A stretch of DNA of 64,000 bases. It comes from Rhyacophila brunnea (Eukaryota > Arthropoda > Insecta > Trichoptera > Rhyacophilidae). Below the pieces are notes generated by a model. The model saw only the letters and a program-made list of their open reading frames with translations, was not told the origin of the DNA and did no database searches. Position numbers and translations under genes: made by a program. The stretch spans positions 496,001 through 560,000 of the forward strand of contig JAGYXB010001753.1 of the NCBI GenBank assembly GCA_022495005.1, read 5' to 3'. Below, piece by piece: positions 33,131 to 45,424 of this stretch. The stretch's first letter is position 1; every line of letters begins with the position of its first letter.

Positions 33131-33399
33131 ATCCCGCATATTGGGTAATAATTTATATTTATTTATTAGAAAAGAATATTATGCGCCATAATAAAATACA
33201 ATACAAACTAATAAACAGAGTGAAATTATGAAAAAAGTCATGAATGAACAATGAATAATTAATATAAAACACGAAAGGAGACGAGAAAAATAGTTCTTAC
33301 ATAAATATTAAAATAAAATAATAAAAACGATTATAAATTTAATCTATTTAGCACGTTCACAAACAACAAAGCAACCCAAGTGATGCAGGTTCGATGTCT

Positions 33400-33550
33400 T
33401 ACTTTTTTCAAAAAGATTTTTTCTTTTGGTTATAATACATTTTATCAGAAGTGTTTTAAAAATTATGTTTGTTCAATACTTAGAATATTACATTCTTGAA
33501 TCTTGTGAATTATTCGTTGAATAATAAAAATAGTTAAATAAAAATATATA
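33400..33550 (+). repeat. Dispersed repeat R3, copy
   Basis: Contains TATCAGAAGTGTTTTAAAAA, TTATGTTTGTTCAATA and AATTATTCGTTGAATAATAA, all shared with 13448-13541 (inverted) and 42325-42420. Confidence 0.65.
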
Positions 33551-33559
33551 TTATTTACA

Positions 33560-35100
33560 TAGTATGTGATGTTTTTATTATTAAAAATTGACTTGAAAAC
33601 TAATAAATTTGCATGTTTCAAATACCCTCGTAATTATAAATGTGGTTTATTACAAACCCACATTTCTTATGTGTGTAGATATATCATGCATAATAATATG
33701 AAAATAAACAAGTACAGTTGCATAATAAAACCAACTAACATTGTATTAATTAAAATGATCAAAGGTAGTGCGGCTGGCCAAAGGCATTCGCTAGAAAATA
33801 AACCTTGGAAGGATGCTAATTAGGACGAGAATGAGGCAGGAATTTCCCATTGACAAGTACAGCCTGTGTTTGCCAGTACAATGAAGGAGAAAAGAGAAAA
33901 ACCCTCCATTCCGAAACGAAAGACTCGATTGTATTGTTCTCAGTGAAGTGGAAATAGTATGGAACAAAATAATATAAATAATGTAATTTTTACATGTCAT
34001 GTTTTTTATGTTATTTTGATAGTTATTAAATACTGCACGAATTATTAATACCTTAACGTATTGCTTACAGTGCTTACATTGTCCTTTTTTCTAACATTAA
34101 GTTAAGGTTAAGCTAATGTTTTTTTTAAATATCTACCTATATGTCAATATTTATTAATACATTGGACTCTAAAGACGCGCCCAACGCGTAACGATTAAGG
34201 TGTTCATTCGATATAATTAGCATGCTATTTATATATGGTAATTAAAAAGTAATTATCTAGTCAGCAGTCAATGTATAAAAGGAAGGTAGGCTGTGGTAGG
34301 TACCACAAAAGTCATTTTTGTACCATGTTCGATCCTAAGTAAGCTGCACTTTCTATCCGCTAAGTCGTCTAGGCTTGTATGGTATGCATAACATAGACAA
34401 AGATAGGTTTTACCGTATGAGCTTCGTCTATTTCATATAATTATTGAAGCAGATAATGAGTCAAGTCTCAAGGACAAATACCATCAAAGTTTAAAAGAAA
34501 AAAAACTTTGTGTTATAGAAATCTTCTCTTTGCATGTATTAATACAGTGGATACACTATATATCTATGTGTATATGAATCCTATTAGAGACGGATACTTT
34601 AGCTGTATGAGCTAAGGAGAGGTAGGGGCCTAAATTCTAGACCAAATTGAGTACATGAGTCTCAAAGTGGGACATAAGCCATTTACGAAAAATTACATAT
34701 TAATATAATATAATATACTAATTTGAACTCAAAAATCTATATGAAAACAACCGTTTTTGATACATGTGGTGGATCTTTTGAAAAGAGCATTACTTTCACT
34801 TACCATAATCAATTCAAACATAAATTTAGTGGAAGGTAAGGTTTATCCGACTTTGATACCAAGCTAGAGTATACGTTTTATAACTTTTCACTTGATTTGC
34901 ACTTTTTACTAAACTGATACGACTCTTTGTTGATTACCTCGCATAAAATTAAATTAGATTAAATGATATACACTTGTTTTAATATATGTAGTAATAAGAA
35001 AATAAATAGATAATATATGTAAAAAAACATTTTTAGAATATATTACATCATTTTCATCCTAGAGCCGGAGTGCAAAGTTATGAAGCATATACTCTACTCC
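33560..35100. other. No gene seen; balanced-composition island at 33765-33960
   Basis: The island at 33765-33960 stands out from AT-rich surroundings and contains GCTAATTAGG, but it has no long frame or match within the window. About 34975-35075 is an inverted relative of 49005-49105. Confidence 0.35.
34975..35075 (+). repeat. Dispersed repeat R6, copy 1
   Basis: The words ATAGATAATATATGTAAAAA, TACATCATTTTCATCCTAGA and GAGTGCAAAGTTATGAAG are complemented at 49005-49105. Confidence 0.65.
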
Positions 35101-35104
35101 TAAA

Positions 35105-35345
35105 TGTCATCATCTAAAATGAGTGTGAACCCAATAATATGCACGCCCTTCTCTCGGATACGTGAGTGCTTCAGCTGCAAACGAACTGCGCACGATTTTT
35201 GTAGTCACGGGAAAAAACGCAATTTCCGGTTTCGCCGCTTGGCGGAGGTAGCGCTACGTGCGGCCGGCGACACAACTATTCTAGATCGTAGAGTACCTAC
35301 TACCTGTCTACTTTATTCTGCTCCCGTACCTGCAGTTTTTTGTTT
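35105..35345. other. CpG-rich island
   Basis: Unusually many CpG pairs for this window, especially 35150-35290 (GCGCTACGTGCGGCCGGCGA). A 107-codon open frame crosses it (35104-35427), but it has no motif I recognise. It could be a promoter region, a first exon or an unrecognised GC-rich repeat. A possible splice donor, GTGAGTGC, lies at about 35162. Confidence 0.3.
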
Positions 35346-35523
35346 TTATTTTGTTCGTGTTCGTCGGAATGCGTTTTTTAATTTGACTTCAATTTTAATA
35401 AAAGGAAGACATGCATTCTTATCATAAAGTAGAAAATTTATCAACTTTGCTACACTGCTTTCTTTTCGTCAAGATTTAACCATAATGATAAGTCACAGTT
35501 GATTTTAAATGGACGGTTAAATA

Positions 35524-35902
35524 AAGCGCCTAGTTTCAAAAGCCCCTAAAACGATTTTAAGTAGTTCTGAGAAAAATGAGAAAAACGATTTCAGGTAGTT
35601 TTTAAAAAAATGAGAAAAAATCATATCTATTAAATCTGTGAACTTTATGTATTTTTTTTAATTTGTTGTATTCTAAAAAGTATTTTGGCTTACCATTTTA
35701 GAGGTATTTGAAAACTACACCCTACCATTTTAGCGGGTTTTGAAATTTACCATTATTTATGATCATACGTATTGACGGTTTTTGGCGTTTTTTAAAGATT
35801 AATTTTTGGCCATCATATAGCTAACAAAAATATCTATCTAAATACATATCTAACTCAAAAATTTTCAAAAACCATTTTAGGGGCTTTTGAAACTAGGCGC
35901 TT
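35524..35902. mobile_element. MITE, 379 bp, with about 28-bp near-perfect TIRs
   Basis: Ends AAGCGCCTAGTTTCAAAAGC at the left and the same word reversed at the right, continuing CCCTAAAA. Next to the left TIR a unit of about 35 bases containing GTAGTT...AAAATGAGAAAAA is present twice. No target duplication could be fixed with confidence. Non-coding. Confidence 0.82.
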
Positions 35903-36059
35903 CAAATGTAATAATGTTAATTTGTTTATTTCTATAGGACTAATGTTGATCAGCAGGTAACATGACACTGAGCCAATACATATTCTAAAAAACTACCGTA
36001 TTATTTTGCCGTTATGACCGCCTGTTATCTCTTGTCTCAATGCATGAACCAGGGAACTC

Positions 36060-36365
36060 ACAAATAATGGAAACTGAAATACCTAATGGGTAAGGAGTAG
36101 CAGTTAACCGATTTCGAGTGAGAAATAATCTGGGATAAACTTAAACACGTATCAAGAATACGTGATACCTCGAAAACTGACAACTGCTCTCGGTTTATGC
36201 ATTGACGCTAATTTAATATTGGTGTATTACACACTATTGCACGTGCATAATGCGTGTTTTATTTTTGTAGGACACTCACACATTTAAAACCCTGCATCAA
36301 AATGTAGTGTTTTGAATATTGCCTATCGGAATTCTATTTATTATCTGTTCTGTTGCATGAACAAT
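36060..36365 (-). repeat. Dispersed repeat R2, copy 2
   Basis: Reverse partner of 10770-11105: GGATAAACTTAAACACGTAT, ATATTGGTGTATTACACACT and TAGGACACTCACACATTTAA. Confidence 0.7.
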
Positions 36366-36822
36366 CTCTACAAAAAGAATTAAAATAAAATATGAATCAC
36401 GCATCCTCTTTATACATTGACATTCTAATCTGTCTTAGAAGATTGCTTCCGAGAAACTAACGTTCGTTACCATCAACAAAAACCAGAGATTATTTTAAAA
36501 TAATATTTTAATTCTATGTTTTTTTTACCAAATTTTAATTTTAATTTACGGTTTCTGCATCATTTGGAAATTAATTGAAAGAGAAATCCACTCATTTAAA
36601 TTACTATGACCATTAAAATCACAAGATACATATCCAGAATTCTAAATGAGATCCTATAATATTTATTACTATTATTATTATTTTCTTTTTTCTCTTCTTC
36701 TCTCTTGTGAGGGTAATATTTGTTATAATGTAAATCTCATGTTGTGTACGTCTTGAATTTAGATTTGTCATGTCCACAATGTTTTGTTTTCTTAAATGAA
36801 TAAATTACTTACTAATACCCTG

Positions 36823-36895
36823 TTACGTTCCAGCATCGATGTATACGGCAAGCGCACGGTCACGCCACTACTTCGCTCTATCCATCGCCATGTCT
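36823..36895 (-). repeat. LINE-like tail remnant, copy 3
   Basis: Short and decayed. TACGTTCCAGCATCGATGTA and CATCGCCATGTCTC align with 23875-23960 and 4930-5010. Confidence 0.4.
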
Positions 36896-37198
36896 CATTT
36901 AAATCATTTTTAGTCACCCAGTATTTACCTTTTGTTATCATCACTATGCACATTTACCTGTAATAAGTACTTATAGAATTCTGATTATAATAATATTAAT
37001 AATACACTAAATTAACATAATAAACCTTGAAAAGATACTATTGAATTAACTGCCATTAGAGAATGTGAAGTGTTTGTTAGCCATTAAAAAATCGAGTCAA
37101 TGTCTTGTTTTCTATTTTCTGTTACGATTATATCACAATGGTTAGGTTTCCTGAAATAACTTTTGAATTTATCGGCGTATACAAATTACTTGCGGCAT

Positions 37199-37239
37199 CC
37201 AATTGTTCGGATACTAAGACTTAGTATCCGAACAATTGG
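37199..37239. repeat. Perfect 20-bp palindrome with 1-base centre
   Basis: CCAATTGTTCGGATACTAAG, then A, then its exact complement. This 41-base cruciform-forming sequence lies in otherwise unassigned DNA (36365-38350), in which no gene was found. Confidence 0.92.
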
Positions 37240-38350
37240 TATGGTACGTGGCATTTGGTGGAGGATAACACCGTTAAAGTGGTTTTTTATATACACAAGA
37301 CTGACCTAATATATACATCATAGTAATTGCAAATATGTTTTTTTTTTCTTACGGCGTAATCATCCGTCAAAGATTAGCTATAGGTAATTTTAGGTCTTTT
37401 AGCTATATTAACATTACCGTTTTAACTCTTTAATTCATGTGGAAGTCGTATTGACTTTCTAACATTGTTAACCCAACTAAAAAATAAAAAAATCCATCAA
37501 AAAAAATCTCACAAGATACGTTTTATAAAATCATATTTCTTATTGTATACAATGTACCTATTCTCAGTATAGTATGCAGGAAAGCTTTTACCTAATGATG
37601 GCTATCAGTTATTGTAGCTTATATATTACCGAAGTTCTTCTTAAGAAATTTTTTAAAAGATGATCTTACCGAATAACGTATAAAACATGGCTTTACGTCT
37701 TCGTATACCTATATTAACATTCAACATGGTATGTTTATAGAAGATATTACATAGATAATCTAAGATTTTTTTTTAATTTTCAAGCTTTGAGGCTATTGAA
37801 ATTTTTCAGGTTATTTTTTTGAAAATGTTATATTTCGCGCTGTTTCTAACGACAAATGAATAAAGTTAATGGCCCCACCTGGTTTTAATTGAGCGTACCA
37901 CGGTCCACGGGACCCTATGTTTGGTGTAAAGCATCAGTACTTTCTATGACTAGGAGCAATTGATGTGAGATTATTTTTGTATTTACCTGGAATTAGTTGA
38001 CTGACGCCCATCACCAATAGAGTATTACCAAAACATATTCCTTTATGATGACCCGCACTATTTTTTGTTTGTGTTGTAAGCTGGAAAGAATATATTATTA
38101 TGACCATAGTTTAATACTCTCATCTATAAGTTAATGCTAAAATCTGGATATTGACGGCACCCTTCCCGAAATGAAATCTGAATGTATAGCTCTCTGGTAT
38201 CTATTAGAAGGTAATCAATAATCACAAGTGCATACGATGATAAAACCATTCCCATGAACTACCTAACACGATATTCAATATAGGACAATGCAAAAATCAA
38301 TACTTATAAGTTAAGAAATGTGTAATTGATGGAATTTTAATTTGAATATA

Positions 38351-38607
38351 TCGTCTCTCTTCTGGCAGAACACACTAACTGGAGAATACTAATTTTGAGT
38401 AGTTTGACTTTGAAGTTATTAAAAAGTTTGAAATAATGGTCTATCATGTGAGTTTATTAAGTAATCGTAAAAAGGATGACTTTAAAATAAAGACTGTTTA
38501 TTTATTAAGAAGGTTTCCAGACGGTAAAGTTTGAAATAATGAACATGTTGGTACTAACTCAATATGTCATTTTTTCGAATTAGTGTCTTCTGCCAGAACA
38601 GTGACGA
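38351..38607 (+). mobile_element. MITE family M1, copy 1 (257 bp)
   Basis: Inverted ends TCGTCTCTCTTCTGGCAGAA and, reversed, TCGTCACTGTTCTGGCAGAA, continuing with CACTAA-type words. TA adjoins both ends, suggestive of a Tc1/mariner-type target duplication. Copy 2 is at 49245-49511 in the opposite orientation. Non-coding. Confidence 0.82.
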
Positions 38608-40202
38608 TATTTAAGTCTACTATTTAAAAAACTTAAACATGTCCTACACTTTAGAGTAGTAGTTTCTTTTTTACCCTTTACTTTAATCTATTTTAATGTA
38701 TCTCTGTGTCAGTGTACATTTTCTCATAGTGTCTGAAGATGTCAAAACACCAAAAAAGTAAATAGCACAAAACTTTAATATGAAATACAATTAATATTCT
38801 TTTCGTATTTTTTTGTAAGTGAAATAAATGTGTACAGAAATAATGGAATTAATTTTAACGGTATTTTTTCTATGACTGCAATAATTTTAGTGAAAATAGC
38901 TGTTTTATTTTAGTCTCTTTGTAGGCCGTCTTGCAGCGCCACAAAGCATGAGCGAACGATTAAAAATGCAATTTCCTTATTTGAAATGGTTTCAAACAGC
39001 AAAGAGCGCTATCTCTTGGTATAAAAAATAGTGCTTTTTACTCAACCTTGCTTTTCCAGTAATAGGTACGCAAAACGCTTCACCTGGGAGAAATTCCACT
39101 ATATTTATTTTTGTATTTGCATATTGCATGTTCTGTCTGGGTAAAGCTTCTTATTATAGTACTTAACTTATGTAATTTATATTAATATAATATACATAAC
39201 GTCAGTAATATATACTAAAGTATAGTAATGTTATTCGGAGGTCGATGTACAATGACTTTCTCTACACTTTATATGGGGACGAAAAGGTCACGTGGCATAT
39301 GACAATGTAGAGACTGCACTAGACCGGCCACGTGTATAGACTATTGTAAGACACACTAAGGGGCGACTTCCATCTGGGTGTCAGCCCAAAATAATTACCT
39401 TCCCCACTTTAAAAAAAACTATATTCGATCCTAAAAAGATCATATGGACCTCCATAGAGTGGAGATCATGATATAACCTCCACTCTATAATATGACAGTT
39501 TTTTTTGTGGAAACATATTTATTGTATAATTTAAGTATTAGCTGGCAATATCATTCCCAACGAATGAAACCGTATTATATAGAAAGTGTTATAATGTAAT
39601 ATGAAATTATTTTTAATTAACTTACAACTAGGTATATGATCTCAAATCAAATAATAAGTTTAAAAATAACCATATAAAGAAGCAAAAGCGTCACATAATA
39701 CATTATACACATACTACATTATATATTTATCTTGATTTTTCTGTCTGTCTGTAACGCATAAGCTGTCTCTCTTTCTCTCTGACATACATTAATTTGCATG
39801 CGAAATAGTTTGCGTCTTTGTTGCGCGATCCCATAAATAGAACACCCACGTTGCATCACTCTCATCTGTAATCACCTAGTCACCTATATGCACTTCGCTC
39901 ACACGCTTCTTAACCCATTCATGAAATACACGTAAAATATACCGGCTTTATCAAAATACATAACTACCAATCAATATTGATGTTCAAATCGACGTGTTAT
40001 TTAGCTGTATTATTATTGTTAGCTAAATAGAATTACTAGGCGCATCGACAAGTCTAGTATGTCAGTAAGTAGCGCTGCCACCTGGTATTTTTGGTGTACC
40101 TGTTGTTTAATAACGATAGAGTTACATTTAAAATGATAACTCACCATAAATACGTCATTAACATAGAGTCAGTATATGGTATAGTTAATATGGTATTCTG
40201 AT
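38608..40202. other. No gene seen; SINE 3' scrap at 39426-39475
   Basis: TTCGATCCTAAAAAGATCAT near 39426 and CCTCCATAGAGTGGAG are the 3' end of the SINE family. It is followed by a short inverted copy, CCTCCACTCTATAA, near 39477-39490. The remainder is unassigned. Confidence 0.5.
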
Positions 40203-40692
40203 ACCAAATAATTACAAGATAAAAAGAACTTTTTATATACCACGTTTTAAAATTTTCTGTTGAATCATATAAACTTGACAATTCTATGTATTAATAAAAA
40301 CTTTTTATTGTACTTGATAGAAATATAAAATACTGAAATGTCATTTTGACATTTCATATTGATTTCCATAGTAACGCACGTATATATTAATAATATTGTT
40401 GCTAGGACCCCCTTAGCAACCAACAATAATAACTTTCCATACAAAAGAGAATTAACTGAAAATGAATTCAATTCTGCTTAAAAATGGCTAAAAGTATTAA
40501 TAAAATGCATTGTCATCGTGTTCTGATATATTTTAAAAGTTTCAAATGTCTAGTTAGTAGGGAAGTTAGTTAAAAATTTTCAATCGTCCATTAAAAATCT
40601 TGGACAAACATGAAAAAAAATGTACGGGACACACAAGAAAAAATTAGTACTGGATAAACAAGAATACGAGCTAATAAAAAAGTGGTAAAAAA
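40203..40692 (+). repeat. Dispersed repeat R1, copy 2 (uninterrupted)
   Basis: Carries, in order, ATAATTACAAGATAAAAAGA, TGTCATTTTGACATTTCATA, TTTCCATAGTAACGCACGTA, GTTGCTAGGACCC, TTAACTGAAAATGAATTCAA, ATGGCTAAAAGTATTAA and TTTCAAATGTCTAGTTAG. Together with 61375-61780 it defines the family and shows the empty site for the insertion at 8491-10260. Confidence 0.8.
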
Positions 40693-42324
40693 TAATGATA
40701 TTCTTACTTAAAAATAATAATATCGATGCAAAGTCATTTACTGATCATAATTATTGTGAAAAAGTCACAACGGGTTATCAACAAATTTAATTTATTTAGC
40801 TTAATGGGTTAATAATAGTATACAGTTAGTAGATGTATGAAAGTATTGAATAGTGGAAATAGTATTAAAATTAAGTTGTTAATATCCAATCAAAGGTTGG
40901 AGACGTTAAAGTCTTCGTTATTGTCCAATATTTTCTCTTTCTTTCTAGTTACTTTGAAACTGTCTGCAGACCATAGCGTAAATCTAAAATACAATCTCAG
41001 TAAATTGTCTTTGGACATAACAGAAACTGCTTTTCTAAACCAGAATTCATGAATCAGTTAGCCTCCGCGCCGGATCAACCTTATTGTAACCTATGGACAT
41101 GGATTTAAGAGAAACAATCCCCACTGTATACCTAATGTCATTCGGGTACAATACAATAGCATGCTTAGGTTCGTATGTACATACATGAAAACTATTGGTT
41201 GGCTTGAAATCGGCTTGCATTGCAATAAAGTCAACCAATATGATTGTCATTTGTTTTCATTTGTTTTCATTCATTATAAAACATCTGAAAAAAATAACTA
41301 ATCATGAATTATATTCCACAAATACTACATACCTAATACTTATACAGTTATTTTTTTAAGTTATACTTCTTTTGACGCGTTTGGGATATCAGATCAGAGT
41401 GTATTTTTGGCGTGTGACATGTAACACAAAATTTATTTTTTCACACGAAAAAAAATGCACTCGATTGGATTCGAATCACCGATTGTACGGTTATCAGCCG
41501 AACGCGCTACCTTTAAGCCACAGTATGATACTGCAATCGTGACGATTATACAGTATAATATTATAGTTTTGAATTGTTCCGTTGCCTAGGAAGCGAATTT
41601 ATTATTGTCGGCCAGTTGCAATTCCTTACGTTAACAAACGATTAAACGTCAGATTGAAAGTTGGTACTTTAAAAATAAAAACAACGAGAAACCATTGTAT
41701 AATTTAGTAATATAAGTTAAAGTGTATAGAAATATACCAATGGCGTTCCAATACGCGGTCATTTTTCTTGAGTGTGTAATTTAACAAGATAATTAAGAGC
41801 TACTCAAAGAATCTAGTTTATCACAAGTCTTGTTTTTGTTTTGCTACGCCAAAGAATTATAACTTCTAACGCGCGTACATAAGTACCTACACACACCGAT
41901 TTCTTTTTAAAAATAAATTAACGTATAACGTATTCAAGTATAACACAAATGTCTGAATTGCTTGATATGTCACGGAGTTATACGCTTAAGATGGCCGTCG
42001 GAACGCAGTTATCGAAGTCAATTTTTCTCCACCCGTCTTACAGACCTTGTAGCTCTAATCAATATTAGCTCGATACCCCCAAGAGACTCTTTTTTACCTT
42101 TCCAATTAAAATTACATCATTTTACGGCAAAATGTAAAATATTTTGAACAATACAATAATAAAAATTGAATACACACATTTGAAAACATCTCATGCATAT
42201 ACCCACTAGAAAAAAATCCATTGTAACCGCTTGGATTTGTGCCAGTGTGCTGTTCCAATTAAGCTACTGCCTGACAATTTTAAGTAGTAGATCTTACATG
42301 AAACGCCATTATCAAACTGCGTTA
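40693..42324. other. No gene seen; one tRNA-like relic
   Basis: Short open frames here (for example 40837-41052 and 41962-42147) show no motif. See 41452-41528 for a tRNA-like relic. Confidence 0.4.
41452..41528 (-). repeat. tRNA-like relic, Ile-like anticodon loop
   Basis: On the minus strand: GTGGCTTAAAGGTAGCGCG (A-box region), an anticodon arm CGG-CTGATAA-CCG that would give anticodon GAT, and GATTCGAATCC (B-box region). The acceptor and T stems are broken, so it is a pseudogene or SINE head. A T-run follows downstream on that strand. Confidence 0.5.
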
Positions 42325-42420
42325 CCAATTATGTATGTTCAATAATATATTATAGAATGTTACTTTCACAGATGCTGTGTATTATTCGTTGAATAATAAA
42401 AATAGTTTATTAAATAATAA
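42325..42420 (+). repeat. Dispersed repeat R3, diverged copy
   Basis: TTATGTATGTTCAATAATAT and TTATTCGTTGAATAATAAAA are shared with 33400-33550. The middle is diverged. Confidence 0.6.
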
Positions 42421-43439
42421 AAATGTTTGACTAAATTTAAAACTAAAATTGACGTCGTATCGCTCCGTTTTTGACTTGGTGGCTAAATAAAACTACAAGT
42501 CAAAAGTTAACATTTCCATTTCAATTCTACACAAACGAAACGGCAAAAATGATAAACGAAAAGTTTTCCTACAAAAAAATTAATACCCTCATACGAACGT
42601 TCGCAAAAAAACGGCAAAAGGAAACCGCGAAAGCGCCATCTAGCGGTGAAATTTTAAAGTGCATAGCAAATAACCAACCACATTAGAATACCTCGTATCT
42701 GACAGTCGGAATAATGCCTAATATTTATTTGATAATTTTAATTTACTTTGATAATTGATTTTAAATAGTAATTTATTATTATTCAATTGTTTTTTAACCT
42801 AAATATTATTATATTTTTTGGTTTGAATATTTTGAATTATTAATTTTTTAATGATTTGTGAAAAGTTTGACGTTTACACATACGAGGTATTTAATATTAA
42901 TGGAATTTTATACGCTTGCTATCACTATTTACGCAATATGGCATACACAATCTACTCTAATAAAAGAGAAAAAAATTCAAGTGGAAAGAAAACATAACCT
43001 AATTTTGTTACAAAACTTTTTTTTTTGTTTACTAATTAGGTTTTTTACTGACACTTCAACTATTCATAATGTGTTCATTGTATTTTTTGTGACCTTTGAC
43101 TTGATAGGTAGGTAATGTATTTATTGTATTGATTTATTATTATAAGTTAGAGTTAAGAGTGTTCGTTGTCAGTGTGTGTTTACCTTTGGTGAGTGTACAC
43201 GGCGCCTGAAGACGTCGAAAGGCGAAACCCGGGTCGCAAAAAACGACTCAAATGGAATAGTACAGAGCTTGAATCTATGAGAATTTAAATTCAAATTCCA
43301 TCAAGTACCTTCAGTCGATAGTATTAATATTAATTAAATAATATATTAATATTTTTATTCTTCTAATGCTAACCTGGTATTCAAACATAACATTAAGTTT
43401 TGGGTATCATTAAATTACTTAAACTTTTGACTGAATTTT
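42421..43439. other. No supportable gene; possible repeat motif near 43205
   Basis: The open frame at 42471-42686 is Lys/Thr-rich with no recognised domain and contains GCGCCATCTAGCGG, a word common in insect repeats. At 43200-43245, GCCTGAAGACGTCGAAAGGC and then GAAACCCGGGTCG form a small stem-loop. A weaker relative, GTCTGAAGATGTCAAAACAC, occurs near 38728. Confidence 0.35.
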
Positions 43440-43577
43440 CTATTACAGTCATATTTGTGTCTACAGACGACTTATTCGGCCATGTCATTAATAAAAACTA
43501 AATATGGAAACCGAATGGATGTCAATGCAGCGCTTCGTCTCTCCGAAACCACTCTCAGAAGCAAAAATTGGAAAAAT
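43440..43577 (+). pseudogene. hAT transposase C-terminal remnant
   Basis: The plus frame reads SYLCLQTTYSAMSLIKTKYG followed by NRMDVNAALRLSETTLRSKN. This matches the conserved end of hAT transposases, where a Cys-Glu-(Q/R)-x-FS-x-M segment is followed by a K(Y/F)RNRL-type stretch and LR in the dimerisation region. The expected Glu after the Cys is Leu here. No start, no catalytic core and no TIRs were found near it. Confidence 0.7.
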
Positions 43578-44154
43578 ACAAAGCTTGCAATTTATAACAT
43601 TTTTTTAATAATTTACAATTTAAATTGTATTAATTAATAAATATGTATCTGAAAAGATTAAAAAAAAAATATTTTTTATTTTAAGTCAAAGATAAACTTA
43701 CAATTTCAAATAAAAATCTTTATTTGTTAAAGGATCCCATCTTATTAATACATATTATTATATGGTCATATTTATTAGTAAAATTTATTTTTAAATTTTC
43801 TATAATATTATACCTAAAATATTGTTGACTAATTCATAGTTTTAATATTTTTATATTTATTTAAAAAAACACCGATTTTTATAAATAGTTAAAAATGTGT
43901 AACTTGAATTCCTTTTTATAGCTCTTTTATGTTTTAGGTTTTTATCAATTTTAAAAGGTAATATTAAAAAAACTATTGCACACAATTTGGTCACTTTCAC
44001 ATTGTCCAAACCTAATGGGATTACAAAAAATCAATAAGACGTGCCTACATAAATGATTTGCTGCACGTACCTACCTGTAACCTGTAAATTTAAAACCTTT
44101 GACAAAATTAAAATAAGCTGTGCGTAGTACGCGGTGACGTTCAATACTGATAAG

Positions 44155-44565
44155 CATGGCCCCACAAGGGGAGGGCTTACAGGGCTCTAGCCTGGGACCC
44201 AGGCTCAGGTGGGGCCCGGCGTAGCGAGTTAACCAGATAAGTGAGATAAACACATATCATAAATTTGCTCTAATAGTAAAAAAAGTCGCCTGCGGCGCTA
44301 TTGTCTTTTAATCAAAATTTTACACAGTTTTTGTACAATGTTTAATTGTGTATGGATACCCGACAACTCCATAATAATTAAAATGGATGTAAGTATTAAA
44401 ATATACAAAAAAAAACACTAAATATACACATTCATTTTACTGCGTACACCATTTGGAAAATGCTAGGTACTGTAGAGAGTCACACTGCCTATATCCTTAG
44501 AGATAGGTAGAGGGGCCTGCCAAATATCCTAGCCTGAGAGCCCATTTCAAGATGTGGGGGCCATG
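44155..44565. mobile_element. hAT MITE family H1, copy 2 (411 bp)
   Basis: Ends CATGGCCCCACA and, reversed, CATGGCCCCCACATC. It is flanked by CTGATAAG (44147-44154) and CTGATAAT (44566-44573), an 8-bp duplication with one mismatch. Opposite orientation to copy 1 at 14321-14736. A diverged scrap of the same family (GCCGCAGGCGACTTTTTTT) is at 45820-45900. Confidence 0.88.
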
Positions 44566-44573
44566 CTGATAAT

Positions 44574-45424
44574 TGATACTTTTTTTTATTCCTTCGTTTC
44601 TTATTGCTACAAAAATGACCATCCCAGGGAAGACTTTTAGCGTCATGAAAGGAAACTTATAGCGGTCATGCACAAATCGTGGCTGCATATTCATGGCGGA
44701 TGGAGATGAAGTAACTCAAATCTCGCTACTTCAATAATTATGGGACAACATTAAATTTAACCCATAATTTCCAAATTCTGAATGTTTTATTTCAGACTAA
44801 GCCACGTTAAACTATGTATTTGCCTTAATACCAAGAAGGTTTCAAGTTTTACCTACATAATATTTTCTAAAAAAAATACGAATCCTCTTGGAATCCCTGG
44901 CACAGATCCTGGAGCGTCAGGGTTCTGCGGATCCCTTGTTGGGAATCACTAATCACTGCTAGCAGATTCTGGTTACTAATATAAATACCAACCTTACTAT
45001 AGACTAGACTATAGTATAGATACTATTGTTTCACATTCATACTTACACAACTAATCTCGGCTAAATCAATCAGAATTTAAATTCAAATTCTAGTATTCTA
45101 TTTCACGATGATTCACGAACAAATTTGTTTCCTTTGTATTACGTATTTATCTTTTTCCTCGTTCTAGTAAGTCATGCCTTGCAGGAATTCGAACACATTT
45201 TGTTCACTGACCTACGACGACATTTATAAGTTGAGAAACATATTTTATAAAAGTCTGCCATAAAACTACATTATCATAATTCTGTATATCAGAGGTCAAC
45301 AATCGACGCCCACAAGTCAATTAAATATTTAGAATAAATTGTCTTCTCGACTGACTGATGAAGATCTACATGCTTTAATTCGAATTTACATCTCAGAGTT
45401 TTAAGTGGTGAATACATTGTATAC
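44574..45424. other. No gene seen; hAT-end-like scrap near 44890-44960
   Basis: GGATCCCTTGTTGGGAATCA near 44930 resembles the terminal word of some hAT elements (TGATTCCCAAC reversed). Its partner end was not found. Confidence 0.35.

Noticed and set aside
32770..33231. 153-codon plus-strand frame
   Set aside because: Antisense to the RTE 3' fragment, running out into flanking AT-rich DNA.
41452..41528. Functional tRNA-Ile
   Set aside because: The anticodon arm is fair, but the acceptor and T stems are broken.
42471..42686. Basic 71-codon frame as a DNA-binding protein
   Set aside because: No domain. Lysine richness follows from A-rich DNA, and it includes a repeat-type word GCGCCATCTAGCGG.
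43200..43250. Hammerhead ribozyme
   Set aside because: The conserved CTGA and GAAA words are present, but stem II cannot form with the bases between them.
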